64,000 bases of DNA from Microbacterium sp. Root61 (GTDB taxonomy: Bacteria; Actinomycetota; Actinomycetes; Actinomycetales; Microbacteriaceae), in contig NZ_LMGU01000001.1 of NCBI RefSeq assembly GCF_001427525.1, positions 2,663,760 to 2,727,759 on the forward strand, in the 5' to 3' direction. Position 1 is the first letter of the stretch. Every line of letters starts with the position of its first letter. A program made the translations under genes and the position numbers. Positions 1 to 9,301 of the stretch are shown here, piece after piece. The notes under the pieces were generated by a model. It made no database searches and was not told the origin of the DNA. It saw only the letters and a list, made by a program, of their open reading frames with translations.

Positions 1-567
1 CTCTGCGCTCCCAGCACGATCCACCTCGCCGGCGCCGAGATCGAGCTCGTTTCGCAGGTCGCCCGTGAGCACCGACTGCGCACCGCGCTCGAGGACTACC
101 TCGCCGGACTCGAAGAGCGCCTCGACTTCGTCCTCATCGACTGCCCGCCGTCGCTCGGACTTCTCACCATCAATGCGTTCGTCGCCGCGCACGAGCTGCT
201 CATCCCGATCCAGTGCGAGTACTACGCGCTGGAGGGTCTCAGCCAGCTGCTCGGCACCGTGAAGATGATCCAGAAGCACCTCAATCCGAAGCTGCATCTG
301 TCGACTATCCTGCTCACGATGTACGACGGACGGACCCGTCTCGCGCAGCAAGTTGCGGAAGAGGTGCGCGAGCACTTCCCGCACGAAGTGCTCGCCACCG
401 TCATCCCGCGTTCCGTGCGCGTCTCCGAGGCCCCGAGCTTCGGGCAGACCGTCATCGCATACGACGGGCAATCGGCCGGCGCGATCGCGTATCGCGAAGC
501 GGCCATCGAAATCATTCAGCGCGACAACGCCGAACCGGGCGTCCGCGAAACCGAGGAGGGCTCCTGA
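1..567 (+). CDS. parA: Chromosome partitioning ATPase ParA (5' end missing)
   Basis: This is the C-terminal 188 residues of a ParA/Soj-type ATPase; the start and the Walker A motif lie before base 1. The frame is open from base 1 to the TGA at 565-567. The Walker B-type motif [11 protein letters not shown], the block [17 protein letters not shown] and the late motif [14 protein letters not shown] (here [14 protein letters not shown]) are typical of chromosomal ParA. The protein binds DNA non-specifically and moves ParB-bound origin regions apart. Its stop overlaps the parB start by one base (TGATG), so the two are translationally coupled. Full-length relatives are near 290 residues, so about one third is missing from the window. 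The gene is ordinary for this position near an origin. Confidence 0.96.
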   Translation, partial: LCAPSTIHLAGAEIELVSQVAREHRLRTALEDYLAGLEERLDFVLIDCPPSLGLLTINAFVAAHELLIPIQCEYYALEGLSQLLGTVKMIQKHLNPKLHLSTILLTMYDGRTRLAQQVAEEVREHFPHEVLATVIPRSVRVSEAPSFGQTVIAYDGQSAGAIAYREAAIEIIQRDNAEPGVRETEEGS

Positions 568-1514
568 TGGCCAAGCGAACAGGCCTGGGTAGAGGCATCG
601 GCGCTCTGATCCCGACGACGGAACAGACCGAAGCACGTCCCGTCGACGTCTTCTTCCCCGGCGCCCCGGCGCCGGTGGCGGTCGCTGACGACAACCTCGT
701 CGTGGTTCCCGGCGCGCACCTCGCGCACATCGACCCGCACGACATCGTCCCGAACCCCCGTCAGCCGCGCACGCACTTCGATGCGGACGACCTTGCTGAG
801 CTGGTGCACAGTGTCCGTGAGTTCGGCGTCCTGCAGCCGGTCGTCGTCCGGGCGAACGGTGAGGGCAAGTACGAGCTCATCATGGGTGAGCGCCGCACGC
901 GCGCCGCCCGTGAGGCAGGGCTGACCTCCATCCCCGCGGTCGTGCGCGAGACCGCCGACGAGAACCTGCTGCGCGACGCGCTGCTGGAGAACCTGCACCG
1001 CTCCGAGCTGAACCCGCTGGAAGAGGCCTCGGCCTACCAGCAGCTGCTCGAGGACTTCGGGATCACGCAGGAAGAGCTCGCCACCCGCATCGGCCGTTCG
1101 CGGCCGCAGATCAGCAACACGATCCGCCTTCTCAAGCTGCCCGTGCCCGTGCAGCAGCGCGTCGCCGCGGGCGTACTGAGCGCCGGTCACGCGCGCGCGA
1201 TCCTGTCGCTCGAGAACCCCGAGGCGATGGCTCGCCTGTCCGACAAGATCGTCAACGAGGACCTCTCGGTGCGTGCCGCCGAGGCCATCGCCAAGGGCAC
1301 GGATGTCCCGGACAAGCGCCGCATCACACCCAAGGCCGGCGCCCGCCGTGCTCACCTCGACGAGGTCGCGGAACGCCTCGGCGACCGTCTGAACACCAAG
1401 GTCAAGATCGCTCTCGGTGCACGAAAAGGCCAGATCAGCATCGATTTCGCGACGATCCAGGATCTCAATCGTATCCTCGATGAGATCGGCGAGACGGGGT
1501 ACGGCTCGCTCTAG
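567..1514 (+). CDS. parB: Chromosome partitioning protein ParB
   Basis: ParB is the CTP-dependent clamp that binds parS sites and partners ParA. The 315-residue product begins [16 protein letters not shown], the usual ParA-activating N-terminus. It continues with the ParB/sulfiredoxin-like domain (about residues 50-145), including the CTP-binding GERR motif near residue 107. Then come the helix-turn-helix region ([18 protein letters not shown]) and a C-terminal dimerisation domain. I chose the ATG at 567 because it follows GAGGAGGG at good spacing and overlaps the parA stop; the frame is open further upstream, but that stretch overlaps parA. The TAG stop (1512-1514) overlaps the stop of the convergent sigma-factor gene. 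I saw no parS-like sequence nearby. Confidence 0.97.
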   Translation: MAKRTGLGRGIGALIPTTEQTEARPVDVFFPGAPAPVAVADDNLVVVPGAHLAHIDPHDIVPNPRQPRTHFDADDLAELVHSVREFGVLQPVVVRANGEGKYELIMGERRTRAAREAGLTSIPAVVRETADENLLRDALLENLHRSELNPLEEASAYQQLLEDFGITQEELATRIGRSRPQISNTIRLLKLPVPVQQRVAAGVLSAGHARAILSLENPEAMARLSDKIVNEDLSVRAAEAIAKGTDVPDKRRITPKAGARRAHLDEVAERLGDRLNTKVKIALGARKGQISIDFATIQDLNRILDEIGETGYGSL

Positions 1515-2785
1515 GCGAGACCACTTCGCAACGCCGCCGCGCGTCGCTCCAGCACGATCGTCTCCGCGTCGTTGCCGGGCAACGCCGCCGCGCGATCGAA
1601 CGCCGTCGCCGCGGCATCCGTGTCTCCCAATCGCTCCCACAGTTCGGCGCGGACGGCGTGGAACGGGCGGAAGTCGGCGAGTTCCGGCTCCAGCTCATCG
1701 ACGAGCACCTGGGCAGGTGCGGGGCCAGCCGCCATCGCCACTGCGACCGCACGATTGAGACGCACGACCGGTGAGGGCGCCAGCTGCACGAGACCGTCGT
1801 ACAGCTGCACGATGCGGTCCCAGTCGGTGTCGTCGTCGGTCTCGGCCCGCGCATGGCACTCGGCCACGGCGGCCTGGAGTCCGTAGTACCCGAGCCCTCG
1901 ATCGAACGAGGCGGCGCGCTCGAGGGCGACGCGACCCCGACTGATGGCAGAGCGGTCCCACCGGCGGCGATCCTGCTCGGCGAGGGTGAGGGGTAGCCCC
2001 TCCGCATCGGTGCGCGCGGCGAACCGGGACGACTGGAACTCCATCAGTGCGATCAGCGCGAACACCTCGGGTTCGGACGGAGTGAGGGCGGCCACCTGCC
2101 GGGCCAGCCGCACCGCCTCGCGTGCCACCTCCGGGCGGATCGGGTGCTCGCCGCCGGCCGCGGCGTACCCCTCGGTGAAGAGGAGGTAGATCACCTGGAG
2201 CACGCTGGCGAGCCGCGCCGGGCGCTCCTCGCGGGAGGGGACCTCGAACGGCACTTCGGCATCGGCCAGCGTCCGCTTGGCCCGCACGATGCGCTGCTGC
2301 ACGGTGGGCACCGTCATCAGCAGCACCCTCGCGATCTGCTCGGTGGTGAGGCCTGCGACCGTGCGCAGGGTCAGCGCCAACCGGGCCTGGGCGGGAAGGA
2401 GCGGGTGGCAGGCGATGTAGACCAGCCGCAGGACGTCGTCGTCGATGCGATCCGGATCCCCGGCCTCCTCGACCGGATGATCCTGCTCCGCGAGGAGCAC
2501 ATCGTGCGCTAGGAGGCGCTGACGTTCGGTCAGGCGTTCGCGCCGACGCCATCCGTCGATCGCGCGACGCTTCGCGACGGAGAGCAGCCACGCCCCTGAG
2601 TTGTCCGGGATGCCGGTGCGCGGCCAGGAGGCGAGCGCTTCGACGAGCGCCTCCTGAGCGAGATCCTCCGCCCACGAGAAGTCGCCGGTGTGCCGCGTCA
2701 GCGCGGAGACGATCCGGGCGGACTCCGCGCGCCAGACGGCCTCGACCGCCCGGCGGGCGTGGTCATCGGTCGTCGTGTCGCTCAT
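1511..2785 (-). CDS. ECF42-type RNA polymerase sigma factor with C-terminal TPR-like extension
   Basis: The 424-residue product has a sigma-70 region 2 near residues 20-90 ([13 protein letters not shown], then [18 protein letters not shown]). Region 4 follows near residues 125-175 ([19 protein letters not shown], then [13 protein letters not shown]). A helical extension of about 230 residues with DUF6596/TPR-like character completes it. That long extension and a DGPF/YCII gene two genes away (3179-3595, same strand) are the hallmarks of group ECF42, where the extension is needed for activity and no anti-sigma factor is known. I chose the ATG at 2785 because [18 protein letters not shown] is the natural N-terminus; a longer reading to 2893 gives low-complexity sequence overlapping the divergent gene. 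The stop overlaps the parB stop, leaving no room for a terminator. Confidence 0.88.
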   Translation of the reverse strand: MSDTTTDDHARRAVEAVWRAESARIVSALTRHTGDFSWAEDLAQEALVEALASWPRTGIPDNSGAWLLSVAKRRAIDGWRRRERLTERQRLLAHDVLLAEQDHPVEEAGDPDRIDDDVLRLVYIACHPLLPAQARLALTLRTVAGLTTEQIARVLLMTVPTVQQRIVRAKRTLADAEVPFEVPSREERPARLASVLQVIYLLFTEGYAAAGGEHPIRPEVAREAVRLARQVAALTPSEPEVFALIALMEFQSSRFAARTDAEGLPLTLAEQDRRRWDRSAISRGRVALERAASFDRGLGYYGLQAAVAECHARAETDDDTDWDRIVQLYDGLVQLAPSPVVRLNRAVAVAMAAGPAPAQVLVDELEPELADFRPFHAVRAELWERLGDTDAAATAFDRAAALPGNDAETIVLERRAAALRSGLA

Positions 2786-2829
2786 GGGTCCAGGGTAGGG
2801 GTGGGGGTGACCCGACGTAGGGTGGAGGC

Positions 2830-3177
2830 ATGGCACGGCACGACGAGACGATGCGACGACGGGCGAGTCTCGAACTGCTGCGGGCCGAGGCATCCGATGA
2901 ACTGGCGACCGTCGTGCACGAGCGACTGCGCGGTGGTGAAGATCCGTGGGAATTCATGGAAGACCTTCCCTCCGTTGATGAACTCGTCGTGTTCATGCTG
3001 CGCGCCGAGAACATCATGGAGAACGGCGGGTCGACGCCGAATGCCGCCCGCCACTACCGTGTGCTGCGCCAGATCGCGCTGGAATACCCACCGTTGACCG
3101 AGGCCGTGTGGAAGCTGCTCGGAGATGCCAACACGCACCGCCGCTGGGACGCGGTGGTGCGTGCCGACTCCGCCTGA
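2830..3177 (+). CDS. Conserved hypothetical protein between an ECF42 sigma factor and its DGPF partner
   Basis: This 115-residue soluble, mostly helical, charged protein starts at an ATG with GGTGGAGG just upstream. I do not recognise a family: there is no signal peptide, membrane segment, cysteine pair or obvious catalytic motif. It is transcribed opposite to both neighbours. Only 44 bp separate its start from that of the sigma gene, so the two promoters must overlap, and its stop ends one base before the stop of the DGPF gene. Its base composition and codon use match the neighbours, which supports a real gene. Whether it belongs to the sigma-factor circuit or merely sits between its halves cannot be decided from the sequence. 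Confidence 0.75.
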   Translation: MARHDETMRRRASLELLRAEASDELATVVHERLRGGEDPWEFMEDLPSVDELVVFMLRAENIMENGGSTPNAARHYRVLRQIALEYPPLTEAVWKLLGDANTHRRWDAVVRADSA

Positions 3178-3178
3178 G

Positions 3179-3595
3179 TCACGCCTGAGCGGCGCGCCAC
3201 TCCTGTTCCTTGGTGAGCCACTCGCCGCCGACCTCCGGGTCGAAGTCGGAGAGCTCGTTGACCCGTCGCACCTCCAACGCGGTACCGGGACCGAGGGGGC
3301 ACTTCAGCGCCCAACGCTCGGCCTCTTCGCGGCTGGCGACTTCGAGGATCCAGAATCCGGTGAAGACCTCGCGCGCTTCGGCGAACGGGCCGTCGGTGAC
3401 GGCCGGGGGCGTCGCGGAGAAGTCCACGCGGAAGCCCTCGCTGGCATCTGACAGGCCTTCGGCCGACAGGAAGACACCGGCCTTCTGCAGATCCTCGTTG
3501 TAGGCACCCATCGCGGCGATGATCTCCGCGAAATCGAGGTCTTCGCTGGCGGCAGCAGCTTCGGGGGACACCTGCATGATGAGCATGTAACGCAT
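3179..3595 (-). CDS. YCII-related DGPF-domain protein (ECF42 partner)
   Basis: The 138-residue product begins MRYMLIMQV, typical of YCII-related proteins. It carries the DGPF signature in the segment VTDGPFAEAREVFTGFWI, followed by AEERW-type positions (REEAERWALKCP). DGPF proteins are the usual targets and genomic partners of ECF42 sigma factors; their biochemical role is unsettled. The ATG at 3595 has a strong GGAAGGAAG ribosome site. Its upstream region has an inverted repeat (3621-3651) that could be the sigma-dependent promoter. The gene is followed on the same strand, beyond an opposing gene, by the sigma factor itself. Confidence 0.88.
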   Translation of the reverse strand: MRYMLIMQVSPEAAAASEDLDFAEIIAAMGAYNEDLQKAGVFLSAEGLSDASEGFRVDFSATPPAVTDGPFAEAREVFTGFWILEVASREEAERWALKCPLGPGTALEVRRVNELSDFDPEVGGEWLTKEQEWRAAQA

Positions 3596-3620
3596 GGTTC
3601 TTCCTTCCGGTCATGGGGCC

Positions 3621-3651
3621 CGTTCGACCCTCTCACTCATGGCGTCGAACG
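3621..3651 (-). promoter_or_regulatory. Inverted repeat upstream of the DGPF gene, possible ECF42 promoter
   Basis: CGTTCGA (3621-3627) and TCGAACG (3645-3651) are exact inverted copies separated by 17 bases. They lie 26-56 bases before the DGPF start. The spacing matches -35/-10 promoter halves, and CGA-containing halves are reminiscent of published ECF42 promoters, but the match is loose. An operator is equally possible. Confidence 0.3.
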
Positions 3652-3725
3652 AAAAGGGCCCAGATCGACACTTCTCCGGAAAATTCTTCGACGGATGCCG
3701 CATCCGCCATGAATCGCACGCAAAA

Positions 3726-3753
3726 GACCCCCGCGACCGAGGTCGCGGGGGTC
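3726..3753 (-). terminator. Rho-independent terminator of trxA
   Basis: Two perfectly complementary 12-base arms, GACCCCCGCGAC (3726-3737) and GTCGCGGGGGTC (3742-3753), flank a four-base loop. On the minus strand the hairpin follows the trxA stop by about 20 bases and is followed by TTTT. This is a classic intrinsic terminator for the trxB-trxA transcription unit. Confidence 0.85.
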
Positions 3754-3773
3754 CATGTGAAGCGGAACGGAGA

Positions 3774-4097
3774 TCAGCCGATGAACGCGGCCAGGTCCTT
3801 CTCGAGCGCGAACTTCGGCTTCGCGCCGATGATCGTGGTCTTGACCTCGCCACCCTGGAACACCTTCATGGCCGGGATCGAGGTGATCTGGTACTTCATC
3901 GCGAGATCGGGGTTCTCGTCGACGTTCAGCTTGAGGATCGTGATCTTCTCGGGGTGCTCGCTCTGGATCTCATCCAGGACGGGAGCCACCATGCGACACG
4001 GGCCACACCATTCGGCCCAGAAGTCCACCAGTACAGGTCCCTCGGCCTGCAGGACGTCCTGGTCCCACGTGCTCGAGCTCGTCGCCTTGGCGGTCAT
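3774..4097 (-). CDS. trxA: Thioredoxin
   Basis: This 107-residue thioredoxin has the redox-active WCGPC motif (FWAEWCGPCRMVAP), the cis-proline segment ITSIPAMKVF and a normal family length. It reduces protein disulfides in the cytoplasm and is re-reduced by the trxB product. I chose the ATG at 4097 because TAAGGAG lies eight bases upstream; the same frame is open to 4358 but that part does not resemble thioredoxin. It lies 85 bp downstream of trxB on the same strand and ends in a strong terminator. Confidence 0.97.
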   Translation of the reverse strand: MTAKATSSSTWDQDVLQAEGPVLVDFWAEWCGPCRMVAPVLDEIQSEHPEKITILKLNVDENPDLAMKYQITSIPAMKVFQGGEVKTTIIGAKPKFALEKDLAAFIG

Positions 4098-4182
4098 GTC
4101 ATTTCTCCTTAGATCGGAAGTCGTATTGATTGTGATAACCGGCGAGGCCGCCGGTTTGTTCCTGGTGACAGAACGGACGGTG

Positions 4183-5136
4183 CTACGCGACGCTTGCTTC
4201 GGCGAGGTCGGCCTCGCCCAGAGCGGCGAGGAAGTGCTCGGCGTCGAGGGCCGCGACGGTGCCGCTGCCGGCGGCGGTGGCCGCCTGACGGTAGGTCGGG
4301 TCGATGACGTCACCGGCCGCGAACACTCCGGAGACCGAGGTGCGCGACGATCGACCATCGACCCAGATGGTGCCCTCGGGGGTGAGCTCGAGCTTGTCGT
4401 GCACCAGGTGGGTGCGCGGGTCGTTGCCGATCGCGACGAACAGCCCGTCCAGCGGAAGATCGCGTGTCGTGCCGTCGACGGTGTCGCGCAGCCGGATGCC
4501 GTTCACGGCATCCTCACCGAGCACGTCGAGGACTTCGCTGTTCCAGATGAACTCGATCTTCTCGTTCGCGAATGCGCGCTCCTGCATGATCTTGGAGGCA
4601 CGCAGCGAGTCCTTGCGGTGGATGACGTAGACCTTCGACGCGAAGCGCGTGAGGAAGGTCGCCTCCTCCATGGCCGAGTCGCCGCCGCCGACGACCGCGA
4701 TCGTGCGGTCGCGGAAGAAGAAGCCGTCGCAGGTGGCGCACCACGAGACGCCGCGGCCGGACAGGCGCTCTTCACCGGGGAGGCCGAGCTTGCGGTACGC
4801 GGAACCGGTCGCGAAGATCACGGCGGATGCCTCGTGCACCGCGCCGCTGCCCAGCTTCACGGTCTTGACCGGGCCGGCGAGGTCGAGCTCGATGACGTCG
4901 TCGTAGAGCACCTCCGCACCGAACTTCTCGGCCTGGGCCTGCATCTTCTCCATGAGCTCGGGACCCTGGATGCCATCCGGGAAGCCGGGGAAGTTCTCCA
5001 CCTCGGTGGTGTTCATCAGCTCACCGCCGGCCTCGACCGAACTGGCCACGACGAGCGGCTCAAGGTTGGCGCGCGCGGCGTAGATGGCGGCGGTGTAGCC
5101 CGCCGGACCTGACCCGATGATGATGACCTGACGCAC
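4183..5136 (-). CDS. trxB: Thioredoxin-disulfide reductase
   Basis: This NADPH- and FAD-dependent flavoprotein reduces thioredoxin. The 317-residue product opens with VRQVIIIGSGPAGYTAAIYA (FAD-binding GxGPAG). It has the redox CATC motif (GVSWCATCDGFF) inside the NADPH domain with GGGDSAMEEA, and it ends with the FAD-contacting block GVFAAGDVIDPTYRQA. I chose the GTG at 5136, preceded by GAGGGGAC; an in-frame ATG at 5178 would add 14 residues that are not part of the family. It forms one transcription unit with trxA and lies downstream of murJ on the same strand with a gap of about 105 bp. Confidence 0.97.
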   Translation of the reverse strand: MRQVIIIGSGPAGYTAAIYAARANLEPLVVASSVEAGGELMNTTEVENFPGFPDGIQGPELMEKMQAQAEKFGAEVLYDDVIELDLAGPVKTVKLGSGAVHEASAVIFATGSAYRKLGLPGEERLSGRGVSWCATCDGFFFRDRTIAVVGGGDSAMEEATFLTRFASKVYVIHRKDSLRASKIMQERAFANEKIEFIWNSEVLDVLGEDAVNGIRLRDTVDGTTRDLPLDGLFVAIGNDPRTHLVHDKLELTPEGTIWVDGRSSRTSVSGVFAAGDVIDPTYRQAATAAGSGTVAALDAEHFLAALGEADLAEASVA

Positions 5137-5241
5137 TGCGTGTCCCCTCGATGGCAATTGATGGCCTGCAAGGGCCACAACACATGGTAACCGCGCGACA
5201 TTCCACGGCTGGCTGGTTATCCGCTGGGTAGAAAGCCGATC

Positions 5242-6858
5242 TCAGCGCTTCGGGAGGAAGCGGCGCACGATCCCGAGCGCCGGGGTGAGTTCGGGCGCGC
5301 GCAGCAGCGCGAGGAATCCGGCGTAGACCACGAGGCTCACGGTCCCGATGATCGCGGCCCCGAGGGCACCCAGCAGCTTGTCTGCGACGGTCCACCCCTC
5401 GACGCCGCCGAGCAGCTGGAAGGTCAGCCATCCGGCGCCCGCGGCCGGGATCGCCGCGAGGGCGAACCGACCGAGCGAGAACATCCATGACCCGACGCCG
5501 ATGCCGCCGAGCCGCCGGTTCAGCAGCCAGGTCGCGATGATCACCTGGACGACGCTCGCGAAGGACTGCCCGAGGGCGACGCCCGCGGCCAGCTGCGAGA
5601 GGGGGAGGACGTCGGCGTCGACCAGCGCGGACGCGATGACCGCCGTGACGACGACCAGCGCACACTGGACGAGCGTGAAGTAGAACGGCGTACGCGTGTC
5701 GTTGTACGCGTAGAACGTGCGCTGCACGACGAACAGCACGGCCAGCGGGATGAGCGCCACCAGGAAACACAGCAGGACCGCGGCCGCCTCTTCTGCTGCG
5801 CTGCGCGAGTTCGTGAAGATGCGGGATGCGGGCACCGCCGCGACCGCGAGAGCAGCCGTGGCGATCACGATGAACAGTCCCAGGGTCCGGATGCTGTTCG
5901 CCACATCGGACTTGACGTCAGCATCGCGCCCTGCCGCGGCGTGTTCGCTCAGACGCGTGAAGTAGGGCGTCCCGATGGAGAGCACGATGATCGAGTACGG
6001 CAGCATGAACAACAGCCATGCGTTCTGCATGGCGAAGATCGAGGGCCCTTCACCGGACGCATCGATGACGATCCGGCTCTGGACGATGCCCGCGAGCTGC
6101 CCCGCGAGCACCATGAGGAAGGTCCACCCGGCGAGGCGCCCGATGTTGCGCAGCCCCACGCCGCGCCAGCGGAAATCGGGGCGGAGACGGAGTCCGGTGC
6201 GGCGCCAGAAGAGCAGGAGGATCACAGCCTGCACGACGATTCCGAGCGTCGCGGTGCCGCCGAGCGCAGCGATGGATGTCGAGTCCCAGTCATCGATCGC
6301 AGTGAGGTCGGAACCGAAGAGCACCATGATCAACACGAAGCCGACGATCGAGACGAGGTTGTTGACGATCGGCGCCCACGTGAACGGCCCGAAGATCTTT
6401 CGGGCGTTCAGCGCCTCGCCGACCAGCGCGTACAGACCGTAGAAGAAGACCTGCGGTAGACACCAGTAGGCGAAGGCCGTGGCCAGCGCAATCTGGTCCG
6501 GTGCGGCATCGCCCGCATACAGCTGGACCAACCACGGGGCCGCGACCATGGCGACACCGGTGGTGGCCACCAGGATGATCGTGCCGAGCGTGAACAGCTT
6601 CGAGATGAAGGCACGACCACCGTCGTCGTGCGCGGCGACCTTGACGATCTGAGGGACGATCACGGCGGTGAGAATGCCGGTCGAGATGATGGCGTAGATG
6701 TTGTTCGGGAGCTGGTTGGCCAGCGCGAAGGCATCGGACGCCGGGCTCTTGACCGACCCGATCAGCGCGACCAGGACGACCGTTCGCAACAACCCGGTCA
6801 GGCGCGAAACGATGGTCCCCGCGCCGATCATGGCACTGGCTCTGCCGATGCCGCTCAT
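5242..6858 (-). CDS. murJ: Lipid II flippase MurJ (MviN)
   Basis: This 538-residue polytopic membrane protein has about 14 predicted hydrophobic segments. Its N-terminus (ASAMIGAGTIVSRLTGLLRT) is characteristic of MurJ, which moves lipid-linked peptidoglycan precursors to the outer face of the membrane. It lacks the pseudokinase and extracellular extensions found in mycobacterial MviN. Here the large extracellular part appears to be supplied by the separate DUF6049 gene upstream, whose TGA overlaps this ATG (ATGA at 6855-6858). That overlap implies coupled translation and probably a functional pair. Confidence 0.95.
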   Translation of the reverse strand: MSGIGRASAMIGAGTIVSRLTGLLRTVVLVALIGSVKSPASDAFALANQLPNNIYAIISTGILTAVIVPQIVKVAAHDDGGRAFISKLFTLGTIILVATTGVAMVAAPWLVQLYAGDAAPDQIALATAFAYWCLPQVFFYGLYALVGEALNARKIFGPFTWAPIVNNLVSIVGFVLIMVLFGSDLTAIDDWDSTSIAALGGTATLGIVVQAVILLLFWRRTGLRLRPDFRWRGVGLRNIGRLAGWTFLMVLAGQLAGIVQSRIVIDASGEGPSIFAMQNAWLLFMLPYSIIVLSIGTPYFTRLSEHAAAGRDADVKSDVANSIRTLGLFIVIATAALAVAAVPASRIFTNSRSAAEEAAAVLLCFLVALIPLAVLFVVQRTFYAYNDTRTPFYFTLVQCALVVVTAVIASALVDADVLPLSQLAAGVALGQSFASVVQVIIATWLLNRRLGGIGVGSWMFSLGRFALAAIPAAGAGWLTFQLLGGVEGWTVADKLLGALGAAIIGTVSLVVYAGFLALLRAPELTPALGIVRRFLPKR

Positions 6859-9173
6859 CGGGAATCAGCCGGGGTCGTGTCACCCGGACCGTCGTCGGGG
6901 TCCGGAGTCTCGCCGTCGTCGGTCACCGCATCCGGGACCTCCGCGTCGGTCGCGGCATCCGGAGCGTCGTTCTCCGCGGGCGCCGCGGCATCCGACGTCT
7001 CCTCGTCGATGTCGGCCTCGGGAGCGTCCGCACTGCCGCGACGGCGGCGCAGGATCGTCCGGACGACGCCGATCGTGAGCAGTCCGCCGACGATGATCGA
7101 CATCGCGATCAGGCCGATGTTCTCCCAATCGGCGCGCACATTGACGTCGGCGTACTGCGGGTCGCCGATCGGCTCGAATGTGCGGCTGCGCAGCTGCAGG
7201 GCCACCGTCACCTCACCGTTGCCGACGCGAGCCTGCACCGGCACCTCGACCTTCGTGTTGCTGGACGGAGCCACCTGCACCTCGACCTGCGGCTGCACCT
7301 CGAGGCGCAGGTCGTCGGGGCTCGAATAGAGGACGACGTTGATCGGGTACGGGAGCTCGTTGCGTACCCACACGGGCAGATCGGCGCCCGCGCTGATCAG
7401 TTGGATGGTGCTCGGCGGCAGGATGCCGACCGCGGCGAGGGTCTGGGTCGTCGCGGCGCGGTGATCCGCGATCGCGGTCGGCCAGGACGTCGGGTCGGTC
7501 TCGGCTGCAGCGCCGAGCCAGCCGTCGCCCAGCAGCTGCAGGATCGAGGCGCGCTCGGGGCCGGTGAGCAATGCGGAGTCATCGAGCACGGTCGCGAAGT
7601 CGGCGATCGCGGTCTCGTCCTCGAACAGAGCGGACGCCGCGGCCACCCGTGTGTCGTTCGGTGCGGCATCGGCCACCTCGACGGCGTGCGGCGTCGCGTC
7701 GACGAGTGCGTTGAGGCCGACGGGAACGACGCCGGGAGCCTGTGTCGCGGCGCGCAGTGACGTTCCCAGGCTGACGGGCGACCGGTCGGTGCCGCGGTCG
7801 AGGGTCACCAGCAGCGGCCGGCCGTCCGTCTCCTCCACCGCGAAGGCGAGGTACGCCGTGGCGGCGGTGAGCGAAGCGCCGCGCACCGCGGTGCCGAGCA
7901 GGGATGCCTTGTGCAGCGCTGCCGAGATGTCGGCGTCGTAGACCAGGAGGCCCGCTTCATCGCCGATGGAGCGCGCGGACACCGTTGCGCCGGTCGCGCC
8001 GCGCGTGGTCGCCGTGGAGGGGATCAGCGTCAGGGACGACACATCCTCGGAGACGAGCCCGCCGAGGTCATCCACGACCTCGGGGGTGGTCGTGCCGGTG
8101 GCCGGCCAGTACATCGCCGTCCGGGTCGCATCGACGTCGAGGAGTTCGGCGAGCGAAGGGTAGGCCGGACCCGTCGCGGACGGCGTGGGCGTAGGGGTCG
8201 GCGAGGCATCCGGCGAGGCGGTCGGGGTGGCGGTGGAGGGCGGGAAGTTCGAGGCGGTCATGTACGCCTGCAGTGACGTCGGCTGCTGCGGCCGGGATTG
8301 ACCGGCTTGCAGCTGCACCGCCACGTCGGCGTCGCCGAACTGGAGGGCGAAGCGGGTGTTGGTGAGCGCCTCGTAGTGCTCCAGCCAGGCCGAGGCACTG
8401 GTGGGGGCGGACGTGCCCAGCACGCGGATGGACGCAAGGATCGCGGGATCGACGGCGAGGATCGCGTCCGTGCCGGTGACGGCGTTGAGCTGGGCGGTGA
8501 GGGAGCCGTCGGGTGCGGTGAGTTCGCTCAGCTCGGCGGCGGTGAGCAGCCCGCCGGTGAGCGGACCCGCTGTGATCGGCACGACCACGCCGATGCCGAC
8601 CTGCGGGGCCGCGTCATCGGGAACGATCAGCGCGCTCGTCGAGAACACCGTGCCGGTCGGGCCGGGATAAGACGCGACGAGGGGATACACGCCGGGAGCG
8701 CGCCCGACCAGTGCGGGACTGTCGGCGGCGACCTGGATGCCGCGGGTCTCCTCCGACTGGGCCGGGACGGGCGGCAGGTCGGTCGAGCCGATCATCGGGA
8801 GCTCGACGGTGGGGGTCTGCGTGGCGAGCCAGGCGGCCAGCGCGGCACGATCCGCGAAGGCCGCGTCGCCCAGTGAGAGCGTCACGTGCGCGGCGGATGC
8901 CTCGGCCACCGTGTCGTTCTGCAATGTCAGGGCGACGCTGAGGGTGTCGCCCGGCCGTACCACTCCGTTGGACACGGGCGACAGGGTGAACGTCGTGGTT
9001 CCCGTCGGCGAGGTCGGTGAGGGGGACGGCGTCGCTGCCGAAGCGGCGGAGGTCGCGGGGGCGACAGCGAGGATCGCGGCGACGACGACCGCGCTGATCC
9101 GGGCACGAAGGCGGCCGCGCGAAGCGGGCGCAATCTGCCGGGGCGCGGAGGTTCGGGGGGAGTTCACGGTCAT
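6855..9173 (-). CDS. DUF6049 family membrane-anchored extracellular protein, coupled to murJ
   Basis: The 772-residue product has an N-terminal signal segment (RARISAVVVAAILAVAPATSAASA). A large extracellular Ala/Thr/Val-rich region of beta-rich character follows, containing a Pro/Ser/Thr-rich insert. There is one transmembrane helix near residue 690 (LIAMSIIVGGLLTIGVVRTI), a basic stop-transfer RRRR, and a long acidic cytoplasmic tail of D/E/P repeats. DUF6049 proteins sit next to murJ in many actinobacteria, and their function is not established. I chose the ATG at 9173, which has AGGAG 11 bases upstream; an ATG at 9200 would also fit. The overlap with murJ suggests a role in cell-wall precursor export. 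Confidence 0.88.
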   Translation of the reverse strand: MTVNSPRTSAPRQIAPASRGRLRARISAVVVAAILAVAPATSAASAATPSPSPTSPTGTTTFTLSPVSNGVVRPGDTLSVALTLQNDTVAEASAAHVTLSLGDAAFADRAALAAWLATQTPTVELPMIGSTDLPPVPAQSEETRGIQVAADSPALVGRAPGVYPLVASYPGPTGTVFSTSALIVPDDAAPQVGIGVVVPITAGPLTGGLLTAAELSELTAPDGSLTAQLNAVTGTDAILAVDPAILASIRVLGTSAPTSASAWLEHYEALTNTRFALQFGDADVAVQLQAGQSRPQQPTSLQAYMTASNFPPSTATPTASPDASPTPTPTPSATGPAYPSLAELLDVDATRTAMYWPATGTTTPEVVDDLGGLVSEDVSSLTLIPSTATTRGATGATVSARSIGDEAGLLVYDADISAALHKASLLGTAVRGASLTAATAYLAFAVEETDGRPLLVTLDRGTDRSPVSLGTSLRAATQAPGVVPVGLNALVDATPHAVEVADAAPNDTRVAAASALFEDETAIADFATVLDDSALLTGPERASILQLLGDGWLGAAAETDPTSWPTAIADHRAATTQTLAAVGILPPSTIQLISAGADLPVWVRNELPYPINVVLYSSPDDLRLEVQPQVEVQVAPSSNTKVEVPVQARVGNGEVTVALQLRSRTFEPIGDPQYADVNVRADWENIGLIAMSIIVGGLLTIGVVRTILRRRRGSADAPEADIDEETSDAAAPAENDAPDAATDAEVPDAVTDDGETPDPDDGPGDTTPADSR

Positions 9174-9301
9174 GTAGGCATCTGCTCCTGTGCGATTCAT
9201 GACCGCACGATCAGCAGCGAGTCTACGGTTCGCGCCTTGGAGGCCCCTGGTCCCACGCTGGTGGGCGCGGCGGGATCCGTCGCCGGTGTTTGAATGGTTC
9301 C

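Noticed and set aside
1..5200. parS sites near parAB
   Set aside because: I looked for the palindrome built on TTTCACGTGAAA and found no convincing match in this window.
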